From positions 434,001-498,000 of the forward strand of contig NZ_MUZU01000002.1 in NCBI RefSeq assembly GCF_002000085.1: DNA of 64,000 nt. Reading direction: 5' to 3'. This stretch comes from Pseudocolwellia agarivorans (GTDB lineage Bacteria; Pseudomonadota; Gammaproteobacteria; Enterobacterales; Alteromonadaceae). A program made the translations under genes and the position numbers. Shown piece after piece: positions 33,611 to 41,455 of this stretch. Under the pieces are notes generated by a model. It searched no databases and was not told where the DNA came from. It was given only the letters and a program-made list of their open reading frames with translations. Each line of letters begins with the position of its first letter. Within the stretch, counting starts at the first letter, position 1.

Positions 33611-36334
33611 CTATTGGCGAATATTCTCGTAACTTTCGGCTTTAATTTTACTAGGATCTGCCATTTGCTGAATATAGCGTTGTGCTGCTGCATTGCCTAA
33701 TGGCATTTTACCTTTGTTAGCGATGTTCTCGCGTGATAGATAAAACCAAATATCTTTCGCTTTAGCGTCTTTTAACACTTCACCCTTTTGTGTTTTAGCG
33801 TAGTTACTTTTGAATAATCCACTCTGTACGTAGCCGACTAACTTTTTAATTTCATCGTTAGTAAGCGCTCCGCCAACTTTATCGTTATTACCTGCGCCCC
33901 ATGGTGGCATTGAAGCTCCGTGATTACCCGCAGTTACAAACGACTCCATCGCTATAGCAGGATAGTTCATAAAGTTCTTCAACGGTTTTCCGTCAATACC
34001 TTCACCATGTTCGCCATGACATAACATACAGTTCGCTTCAAAAATTTGCTTACCTGTAAGGTTAAGTTTTGTGCCTAAACCTTCAGTAATCGGTTTTGAT
34101 GCAGGTAGTGGAATAATGGTTCCATCGGTTCGCGTTAATCTATTACGCTCCATTAAACCGTCTACTACAGGATCGGTAATCGCTACCGGTTTAATATTAG
34201 CTAACGAGTTATGTTGCGAAGCTTTGTAGTTATTGGCTACAGGCACACGATAGCTTTGTTGATGAACATCACCTTCTAACGCATTAAACGTGCTGTTTTT
34301 TGTCGCCATATTACCGACAGAAAGATTAATTTTAACTTCGCCAGCAATAACCGGAGCAGAGCCATATTTACCATGACCTTTACTCACGTAAGGAATGCCA
34401 TCAGCATCGTCGTCGCCCGTGCCGTAACCGGTAAATACTTCACCTGTTGATTGATGCTCTGAAAGTAACATACCGCTTTGATCAACGGTTTGTACCCACC
34501 AGCGTGTCATTTGTTCTATTTGTGTTTCTAACAAATACGTTGGTGTAGTAAACATAACCTCGCGCATTGCAGCCATAGTAATACCTACTGAATACGGTGT
34601 TACTGTCGCTATGTCTTGATTTAAATGACTACGGTAAACACCATGCTCTGCAACCCAATATTTTTTGTTCATTAAGTTGTAAGTTAAGCGTGCTGCTTCA
34701 AGGTACTTTTTATCGTCTAAAGAATGATACGCCGCAATTAATGCACGTACTGCTTCCCAGTTAGCGGTTGCTACATTGGCTTCACCTGAGGCTGCACCTG
34801 TATGCTTGTAACTACTGTTAAAGCTACCATCTGCATTTTGTACTTTCACAATAAAGTCAGCATTGTTTTTAATAACCGTTCTAGCTTGTGCCGCTACTTC
34901 TTTATAACGACCAATACCGTCCCAAGATTCTTCTAAATCGCGTAAGGCTACCATTGCCATTGTCATGTCTTTTAACGAAACTTCAGTACCTTTACCTGAT
35001 TCAGGATGCCACTGCGACGTTAATAAACCGTTGTCGTTAAGATGCATAGCAACAATATTTTTAAATACGGCGTTACCTAAGGATTCCGCCACTTTACCCA
35101 TTTTCTTTTCAAGTAAGCCACCATCTACAGGTGCATTGTCGGTAAATAAGTTATTACGACGATCAACCATTACGGCATAAGCTGATGTTGCCCAGATCCA
35201 TGAAGCTTGATCCCATAACTGGCTGCTTTCGTCTTTAATGTCTAACGACCATACGCGCTCAGGAATATCGCCAATCCATACAAGGTTAGGTTCAACTTTA
35301 TGAGGTAAGTATTTAAAGCCTTTACTTGGATCGTAAGTTTCGGTGTTTAGCCCAATTAAGTTTTCACCGTCGGTAAACATAGAGGCTTTAACTTGTAGCA
35401 TTTCGTTAAAAGCACTCACCGCTAAACCCCAACCACGTAAGCCTTCTTCAGCGTCGTTACCCACAAGAGACACTTCTTTACCGGCTGAAGCATGCGATGT
35501 GCCTTGATGATTTGCTTGATAAAAGCGATCAGCCCATTGTGCTCTACGCTTAACAAATTGCCCTAATGCGCCCATATCAAAAGTGGTGTTCATTTTATCA
35601 ATATCGAAACGATGAGCTTCGTTATTTAAAAAGGTATTGGCTACGCCCCAACCGCCTTTTTTACCACTCATAGGATCTTCAAAGCTGTCGGTATTATCTA
35701 ATTGCCCCGTAAAAAATGGTTGTACAGATTCGTACTGTAAGTAAGTCAGTTGAATATCTTCAAATACACGAGGAAATCCAGTACGTTGATATACCAGTGG
35801 TAAGTCAAAACCAAGTAATACGTCTTTATTTGAAAATTCACGCTCGCCACGATCACGCACTAATTTATTAAAGTTACTGTGTTTTTTAGCTTTCATGCTC
35901 CAATAAGGACCATGCACCATATGAACGCCAGCATGACCTCGGCCACCGACATAATCTAATAAATAGCGTGCATAAAAATACATTTCTCGCGCGGTTACCC
36001 ACTGAAAAGAACGTTTATAAGCAACAGGGAAACTCGCTTTAACCATGTCGTTGTAGCCTTCCATACCCGTTTTAAAACCTTCGTTTGCCATAAAGGTTGC
36101 TTCATTGGTATAAAAGGTACGATCTATTATTTTACTTTCTAACGGTGAACGATATTGCGAAATATCGGGTTGTACAAATCCGCCTTTAATTGGCACCGCT
36201 CGTTCGTCTGGTGTGTAAATATAGTTTTTACCTACAGCATAAGACGCTAAACCAACCGCTAACGACAATATACTTACGCGAATAACTGCTTTTTTTACTT
36301 TATGGCTTTTCGCCTGAAATTTTGATGTGTTCAT
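33611..36334 (-). CDS. Large periplasmic protein: helical (alpha/alpha-barrel-like) domain fused to a cytochrome c
   Basis: A 907-residue exported protein. An N-terminal membrane helix (about 17-35) acts as signal or anchor. The long central part (about 60-690) is rich in paired helices with Trp/Tyr/Gly ('SSQLWDQASWIWATSAYAVM', 'NWEAVRALIAAYHSL', 'VAEHGVYRSHL'), resembling alpha/alpha-toroid folds of glycosidases, lyases and quinoprotein-like enzymes. A single class I cytochrome c domain follows (about 750-850) with haem motif CMLCH (769-773) and likely axial Met809 in 'GASMPPWG'. A toroid enzyme joined to a c-haem is unusual and suggests oxidation with electrons passed to the respiratory chain. 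It is the second gene of an operon with an outer-membrane barrel. Confidence 0.75.
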   Translation of the reverse strand: MNTSKFQAKSHKVKKAVIRVSILSLAVGLASYAVGKNYIYTPDERAVPIKGGFVQPDISQYRSPLESKIIDRTFYTNEATFMANEGFKTGMEGYNDMVKASFPVAYKRSFQWVTAREMYFYARYLLDYVGGRGHAGVHMVHGPYWSMKAKKHSNFNKLVRDRGEREFSNKDVLLGFDLPLVYQRTGFPRVFEDIQLTYLQYESVQPFFTGQLDNTDSFEDPMSGKKGGWGVANTFLNNEAHRFDIDKMNTTFDMGALGQFVKRRAQWADRFYQANHQGTSHASAGKEVSLVGNDAEEGLRGWGLAVSAFNEMLQVKASMFTDGENLIGLNTETYDPSKGFKYLPHKVEPNLVWIGDIPERVWSLDIKDESSQLWDQASWIWATSAYAVMVDRRNNLFTDNAPVDGGLLEKKMGKVAESLGNAVFKNIVAMHLNDNGLLTSQWHPESGKGTEVSLKDMTMAMVALRDLEESWDGIGRYKEVAAQARTVIKNNADFIVKVQNADGSFNSSYKHTGAASGEANVATANWEAVRALIAAYHSLDDKKYLEAARLTYNLMNKKYWVAEHGVYRSHLNQDIATVTPYSVGITMAAMREVMFTTPTYLLETQIEQMTRWWVQTVDQSGMLLSEHQSTGEVFTGYGTGDDDADGIPYVSKGHGKYGSAPVIAGEVKINLSVGNMATKNSTFNALEGDVHQQSYRVPVANNYKASQHNSLANIKPVAITDPVVDGLMERNRLTRTDGTIIPLPASKPITEGLGTKLNLTGKQIFEANCMLCHGEHGEGIDGKPLKNFMNYPAIAMESFVTAGNHGASMPPWGAGNNDKVGGALTNDEIKKLVGYVQSGLFKSNYAKTQKGEVLKDAKAKDIWFYLSRENIANKGKMPLGNAAAQRYIQQMADPSKIKAESYENIRQ

Positions 36335-36364
36335 GTTAATTCCTATGTAATTATTTTTTGTAGC

Positions 36365-37885
36365 CTATAGACCAACGCTAATACCAAATCTGAAAATACT
36401 GCCCGGAGCAGGACCTAAATCAGGTGCTTTAATACGTTTGATGATTGACGCTGTCATGCGTACATTTGGACTTGGACTAAAAATAATAGAAGGTGCGAAA
36501 TTCACCGTTAAGCCTCCAGAAAAAGGCGGACGTTCGTGTAACTCAAAAATAAAGGCATCGTCGCCAATAGCGCTACAGTTGCCTATTACACCAATATCGC
36601 TTGCATCACATTGATGAATTTCAGGCTCTGGAATACTACCAGCGTAAGAATCTTCTTCTTGGTCAAAAGCAATTAAACTGAAATCTAACGACAAGTAATC
36701 TTTATAAATAGGTTTAACAAAACTGGTGAAATACGTAGTTAAATCACCTGGATCAATACCATCGCTTTCTGACACAAATTTATGACTGAAACCACCATGT
36801 AATGCGCCTCGGCCAATAATGCTATTGCTTTCAAATTGTCGAGTAAGAAAAGCACCTACAAGGTAACTTGTTGAACCTGTGCCTGATTGTAAAATAGCGG
36901 GTAAACGACCATCACCAGAAAAGCGACCAAAAACACCATTATTGAAAGGAAAATCACCAACAAAGGCATTGTCTGCATTAGCGCCACCCGGAGCAAAAGA
37001 GCTTACGCCAGCAGCCGGAGCACTAAATGCTGGGTTGTTATTACATACATCGCGATTATCAATATTAAAGTTACGGAAGAAACAACGACCGTCTCCCCAT
37101 GTACCGTTTTCAACATTTGCTCTTTGCAGTGCGTCAAAACCTTGGGCTACTGTTGTATTAGGTGGCTGCGGACGCGAAGCACTAATACGGCCATTACTAC
37201 CAAAAGTACCTTCGTTACTACCTGTTGGTAAAAATACCGCACCCACTACCGCTAAACCAAAACCAGAGTTAGCTTGGTCTAATACTTTCTTCTTTAAAAA
37301 TAAACCAACATCGCCAATATGAGCATCGCTACCCGCATTTTCTAACCCAATAAAAGGTTGGCCGTTCGGATGTATTTGTCCGTCGGTTTCTACATTTCTG
37401 TAAGGAATATTTAAACGAACGGTAAAACCATGGAGGTATTTTTTATTTAAATCGAAACCATAAAATAAATCGACATCGGTTAGTTGGCGATCAACTTTAA
37501 AGTCTCCAAAAGTATCTAAGTTTGATTTACCGTTAGCAAAAAAGTCTTCACCTCGAATAGAGGCATGGCGTTGTGAAAAATCGATTCGCCATTTGTTAGG
37601 TGGTAACACATAAGCATGTTGTGTAAGTGCAGGAGCTAATAAAGGAACGATAAAAGAAGATATTTGCGCGCCTATTTTTTTACGGTCGTTAATAAAAAAG
37701 TTATCGTATTTATCTCCCCCCAGTTCAGTACCTAAATTTAAGTAATCGTCAGCTACCGTTTTTTCCGCTATTTCGTCAGCAGCAAAACTTAAAGCACTAG
37801 TTGAAAGTAAAGCCCCTGCAAAAAGTGTACTTAACACCACGCTAAGATGAGTTCGCTTCATTTTTTTTCTTCTATTTATGACCAT
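36365..37885 (-). CDS. Outer-membrane beta-barrel transporter (MetA-pathway phenol-degradation type)
   Basis: Exported protein of 506 residues with a signal peptide ending 'STSALSFAADE'. Alternating strands with aromatic ends run through 'WRIDFSQRHASIRGEDFF', 'GFTVRLNIPYRN' and the C-terminal 'FRFGISVGL', typical of barrels in the Phenol_MetA_deg/SphA group that pass hydrophobic compounds. The first in-frame codon at 37966 would add 27 hydrophobic residues; I use Met at 37885, preceded by GGGA, with Met at 37861 also possible. It lies 30 bp upstream of the cytochrome fusion gene, so uptake and oxidation of one substrate is a reasonable guess. A 13-bp palindrome lies 161 bp upstream. Confidence 0.75.
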   Translation of the reverse strand: MVINRRKKMKRTHLSVVLSTLFAGALLSTSALSFAADEIAEKTVADDYLNLGTELGGDKYDNFFINDRKKIGAQISSFIVPLLAPALTQHAYVLPPNKWRIDFSQRHASIRGEDFFANGKSNLDTFGDFKVDRQLTDVDLFYGFDLNKKYLHGFTVRLNIPYRNVETDGQIHPNGQPFIGLENAGSDAHIGDVGLFLKKKVLDQANSGFGLAVVGAVFLPTGSNEGTFGSNGRISASRPQPPNTTVAQGFDALQRANVENGTWGDGRCFFRNFNIDNRDVCNNNPAFSAPAAGVSSFAPGGANADNAFVGDFPFNNGVFGRFSGDGRLPAILQSGTGSTSYLVGAFLTRQFESNSIIGRGALHGGFSHKFVSESDGIDPGDLTTYFTSFVKPIYKDYLSLDFSLIAFDQEEDSYAGSIPEPEIHQCDASDIGVIGNCSAIGDDAFIFELHERPPFSGGLTVNFAPSIIFSPSPNVRMTASIIKRIKAPDLGPAPGSIFRFGISVGL

Positions 37886-38045
37886 GTTATTCCCGTTCAG
37901 TAAATGAATAATGTTTAGAGCAGGATATAAGGAAAGTGATAACAAGAAATCACAGAGATATAACAAAGGGGTAACAATGAACTAACGGAAATATTAATTT
38001 TTATTAATATTATCAATAAGTAAAGATTTTGAAATTATATTAAAG

Positions 38046-38058
38046 ATAGACGGTCTAT
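38046..38058. promoter_or_regulatory. Palindrome ATAGAC-G-GTCTAT upstream of the porin/cytochrome operon
   Basis: A perfect 13-bp dyad, 161 bp before the chosen porin start. TAGAC-N-GTCTA resembles operators of several TetR-family repressors, although no TetR gene other than betI is in the window. Confidence 0.45.
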
Positions 38059-38384
38059 TAGATCCACTCTTTGACTTATCATCAAATATAACGATAAAAC
38101 TGAATTTTTTATGGAAGGGTTAACTTTATTTGAAAGATGGGTAATAACACTGAGTTGCTACCCAATAACATATATTTGATCACTAAACGACATTAAGTTT
38201 GAGCGGTTAATAGAAAAGAGATTGAAATACAATGCATGACTGATTGAATTCACAACCTAAGCAAACATTTACTAAATCATCAGAAAATTAGACTGTGTGA
38301 AGCTTATTGCTCTCGTAGCTTTTAAACCGCTCTATGCTAACTTTGAGCCTATAACAGCCAAAAATCTTTATAGATATGATGCAA
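38059..38384. other. Non-coding gap upstream of the porin operon
   Basis: I see no gene here. The left part should hold the minus-strand promoter of the porin/cytochrome operon and the right part the end of the MFS gene transcript. Confidence 0.35.
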
Positions 38385-38418
38385 GAAGCTCTGCTTTGAT
38401 ATATCAAAATAGAGCTTC
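38385..38418 (-). terminator. Hairpin downstream of the MFS gene
   Basis: Arms 38385-38392 and 38411-38418 (8 bp) enclose a perfect 14-bp palindrome at 38395-38408. It lies 21 bp after the MFS stop on the minus strand. The U tract is weak. Confidence 0.5.
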
Positions 38419-38438
38419 AAGTTTAGGCTACGTTTTAA

Positions 38439-39611
38439 CTAATTTATAACGTGCGCCTTTCGATCTAAACGGCCACTAAAACGTGTTAAAATAAGTGCTA
38501 TTAAAACAACAACAGCGCCAACCCAAGGAGTATTCATTAAACCATGCTCTTTAACAATAATACCACCTCCCCATGCCCCTATTGCAATGCCTACATTAAA
38601 AGCGGCGATATTTAGGCCCGATGCAACATCTACCGCATCAGGTGTGTATTTTTCAGCTAATTTCACAATATAAACTTGCAAGCCTGGTACGTTGCCAAAA
38701 GCAAATGCTCCCCAAACTAAAATAGTTATCACAGCGGCAACTGGGTTATAAGCGGTAAAGTTTAAGACTAATAATATGCCAGCAAGTCCTGAAAAAATTA
38801 TTGTTAAAGCTTTAATAGGGCCAAAATTATCCGCCATCTTTCCGCCCCATATATTTCCGACAGCAACGGAAACACCGTACACTAAAAGTATTAAACCTAC
38901 TGAACTAGATTCAAAGCCAGTCACTTCATTAAGAATGGGTGCTAGGTACGTAAAAGCAATAAATGTCCCGCCATAGCCAATCGCTGTGATCGCATAAACT
39001 AATAGTAACCTTGGATGTGTTAACACCTTAACCTGTGCTGCAAGATTAGTTGGTTTAGCTTGCTTTAAATTGCTCGGAACGAGTATAGCGCTGCCAATCA
39101 TGGCTAATAAACCTAAAATAGATACGATTAAAAAGGTAGCTTCCCAACCAAAAACTTGACCGATATAAGTGCCTAATGGAACCCCTGTTACTAAAGCAAC
39201 AGTTAAGCCTGTAAACATAATAGCAATAGCACTTGCTCCTTTTTCTTTTGGCACTAAGCTTGTGGCAATGGTAGAGCCTATAGAGAAAAATACGCCATGC
39301 GCCAAACCTGTAAGTATTCTAGCTATAATTAATGCTTCAAAACTAGGTGCTTGCCAAGCGACTAAGTTTCCAATAACAAATAACCCCATAACCGATAACA
39401 ACACGTTTTTTCTATTCCATTTACTTGTAAAAGCAGTTAAAACTGGCGCACCTATCGCTACACCTAATGCGTATAGACTAACCAATAAGCCTGCTGAAGG
39501 GATTGATATACTAAGGTCTTGTGCCATTGTTGGTAGTAATCCAACAATCACAAATTCGGTTGTTCCAATCGCAAAAGCGCTGAGGGCTAGTGCAAGTAAT
39601 GCTAGTGGCAT
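38439..39611 (-). CDS. MFS drug/sugar efflux transporter (DHA1, AraJ/YdhP-like)
   Basis: Inner-membrane proton antiporter of 390 residues with twelve predicted helices. 'FAIGTTEFVIVGLLPTMAQDL' in helix 1 is the signature of the AraJ/YdhP/NepI subgroup of DHA1 exporters, and 'ARILTGLAHGVFFSIG' and 'VTGVPLGTYIG' (motif C-like) follow. Start at the second of two adjacent ATGs is preferred, since GGAG lies six bases before it. Divergent from a LysR gene, with two direct repeats between, so the LysR protein probably controls it. Substrate unknown. Confidence 0.9.
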   Translation of the reverse strand: MPLALLALALSAFAIGTTEFVIVGLLPTMAQDLSISIPSAGLLVSLYALGVAIGAPVLTAFTSKWNRKNVLLSVMGLFVIGNLVAWQAPSFEALIIARILTGLAHGVFFSIGSTIATSLVPKEKGASAIAIMFTGLTVALVTGVPLGTYIGQVFGWEATFLIVSILGLLAMIGSAILVPSNLKQAKPTNLAAQVKVLTHPRLLLVYAITAIGYGGTFIAFTYLAPILNEVTGFESSSVGLILLVYGVSVAVGNIWGGKMADNFGPIKALTIIFSGLAGILLVLNFTAYNPVAAVITILVWGAFAFGNVPGLQVYIVKLAEKYTPDAVDVASGLNIAAFNVGIAIGAWGGGIIVKEHGLMNTPWVGAVVVLIALILTRFSGRLDRKAHVIN

Positions 39612-39707
39612 CATAATCTCCAAGTTTAATTAATACAGCGATTTGAAGTAGGGAGTTAAAAAAGCCCTTACTTCTGTTTGTTGGCGTAATTATTACCTGC
39701 TAAACTG

Positions 39708-39750
39708 TTGCAATAAACAGTGTTACTTACAAAATACTATTGTAATAAAC
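39708..39750. promoter_or_regulatory. Direct repeats TTG(C/T)AATAAAC between divergent MFS and LysR genes
   Basis: Two 11-bp copies (39708-39718 and 39740-39750, one mismatch) are 32 bp apart, three helical turns. They lie just before the LysR start and are a likely LysR binding region. Confidence 0.5.
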
Positions 39751-39759
39751 GGGGTTAAT

Positions 39760-40647
39760 TTGAATTTAAAAACAAGATCAGATGATTTAGAGCTTTTATT
39801 AGCCGTTGTTGAGTTTGGCGGATTTTCTGCTGCCGCTGACGCATTAAATATTCAAGTTGCTCGTATATCACGCTCGGTAACGAAAATAGAAAAAGAGCTG
39901 GGCGCAACTATTTTAATTCGCACCACTAGACGAGTTATGCTGACAGATGAAGGTAAGAAATTTGTTGATGCGGTCAATATTGGTCTTCAGCACATTCAAA
40001 ATGCAGAAGCAGATATAACCGTTAAAGCAAAGATCCCTCAAGGAAAGTTACGTATTGATGCTGTTAGCCCATTTATATTTCATCAAATAGCGCCTCATAT
40101 AAATGCTTTTAAAAAGGCTTACCCGAGTATTGAAATTGAACTTAACTCTAATGAAGGAATCGTCGATTTAATTGAAAAACGTACCGATGTAGCAATTAGA
40201 ATAGGGAAATTAGATGACTCAACATTACATGCTAAAACTTTAGGAAAAAGCTCACTTTTTATTGTGGCATCTCCGCAATATATTGCACAAAATGGCTTGC
40301 CTAAAAAACCAATAGATCTGAAAAATCATACCTTAATCGGTTTTTCAAATATCAAAACACTTAATAAATGGCCGATTAGAGGCTTAGATACAATTACACC
40401 AACAATAACGGCAAGTAATGGAGAAACCATTCGCCAGCTTGCTTTGTCGGGAGGTGGTATAACATGCTTATCTGGTTTTATGGTTAATCAAGATATCGCA
40501 TCAGGTAAACTCATTTCATTGATAGATTCATATAGAATTGAAGGTACAGAAAGGGAGTTGGTGAATGCTGTATTTTATAAATCGTCCGCAGCTTCTGAAA
40601 GAGTTAAAGCCTTTATAGACTTCATTAAGCCCAAACTAACATTATGA
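39760..40647 (+). CDS. LysR-family transcriptional regulator
   Basis: LTTR of 295 residues with a winged helix at about 7-65 ('LLLAVVEFGGFSAAADAL', 'QVARISRSVTKIEKELG') and an effector domain ('LRIDAVSPFIFHQIAPHI', 'DVAIRIGKLDDSTLHA'). Start is TTG at 39760, five bases after GGGG at 39751-39754; there is no in-frame ATG near. It diverges from the MFS gene and is expected to control it and itself. Its stop lies in the loop of its own terminator. Confidence 0.92.
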   Translation: MNLKTRSDDLELLLAVVEFGGFSAAADALNIQVARISRSVTKIEKELGATILIRTTRRVMLTDEGKKFVDAVNIGLQHIQNAEADITVKAKIPQGKLRIDAVSPFIFHQIAPHINAFKKAYPSIEIELNSNEGIVDLIEKRTDVAIRIGKLDDSTLHAKTLGKSSLFIVASPQYIAQNGLPKKPIDLKNHTLIGFSNIKTLNKWPIRGLDTITPTITASNGETIRQLALSGGGITCLSGFMVNQDIASGKLISLIDSYRIEGTERELVNAVFYKSSAASERVKAFIDFIKPKLTL

Positions 40648-40663
40648 TAAATGTTAGTTTGGG
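40630..40663 (+). terminator. Terminator overlapping the LysR stop codon
   Basis: A perfect 14-bp stem (40630-40643 and 40650-40663) with a 6-nt loop that contains the TGA stop (40645-40647), followed by a T-rich stretch. Confidence 0.85.
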
Positions 40664-40825
40664 TTTGTAGTTTTAATGATAAAAGATATAAAACACGAAA
40701 TGCAATGAGCTACTCATGCCATATGTAATTAAATAAGTCTGCCTTTCGTTATTTTTCATATGAGATTAGAATGATAAAGCTGACCATTACATTCTATCTT
40801 TAACACTTTTATAGGCCATTCATTT

Positions 40826-41377
40826 ATGTCGATTTATATTTCTTTATTACGTGGGATCAATGTTAGTGGTCAAAAAAAAGTGAACATGAAGGAGTTAGCT
40901 TCGCTTTACCAATCACTAAACCTGAGCCAAGTGTCTACTTATATTCAAAGTGGTAATGTTGTTTTTAGTTGTAATAACTTTACTGAGGAAGAGCTCGCTA
41001 AAAACATTGAAAATGCTATTGAGAAACATTTTGGCTTTAACGTACCTGTTTTAGTTTTGTCGCAACAAACGTTAGTTAATGCTTTAAAAGCCTTACCTTT
41101 TAAAGCTATTTCAGTTGCTGAACAAGGTAGCCAAGTGATATTGAGCTTTTTGTCTAATGAGGTAAAAACAGAAAGTATAGATGCACTAAAAAGCTATTTA
41201 ACAGTAGAGGAAGAATTAGTTACAGGTAGCAAACTTGTGTATTTACATTGTCCTAAAGGCTACGGAAAAACTAAGTTATCGAATACCTTTTTAGAGAAGA
41301 AATTAGCTGTAACGGCTACATCAAGAAATTTAAAAACCGTTGTGAAACTTTGTGAAATGGCTGCTGAAATAGCTTAG
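40826..41377 (+). CDS. DUF1697 family protein
   Basis: A 183-residue cytosolic protein matching DUF1697 across its length: 'YISLLRGINVSGQKKVNMKE' and 'VSTYIQSGNVVF' are the family hallmarks, with 'KGYGKTKLSN' and 'TSRNLKTVVKL' near the end. It has the usual length and no frame damage. The biochemical function of the family is unknown. It stands alone between terminators and a convergent kinase gene. Confidence 0.93.
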   Translation: MSIYISLLRGINVSGQKKVNMKELASLYQSLNLSQVSTYIQSGNVVFSCNNFTEEELAKNIENAIEKHFGFNVPVLVLSQQTLVNALKALPFKAISVAEQGSQVILSFLSNEVKTESIDALKSYLTVEEELVTGSKLVYLHCPKGYGKTKLSNTFLEKKLAVTATSRNLKTVVKLCEMAAEIA

Positions 41378-41455
41378 TTCTTATTGGTTAAAGTTATTAC
41401 TTAAAGTTATCAACTAACAAGTTGCAAACTTAACAGTCTAATTTTGTGCTTTGCT

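Noticed and set aside
36879-37322. Long open frame antisense to the outer-membrane barrel gene
   Set aside because: It has no ribosome site, is rich in Pro/Lys/Ala as expected for a shadow of Gly/Phe/Asn codons, and the minus-strand frame has signal peptide and barrel features.
39169-39633. Open frame of 154 codons antisense to the MFS gene
   Set aside because: The composition mirrors membrane-helix codons of the MFS gene and no domain is visible.
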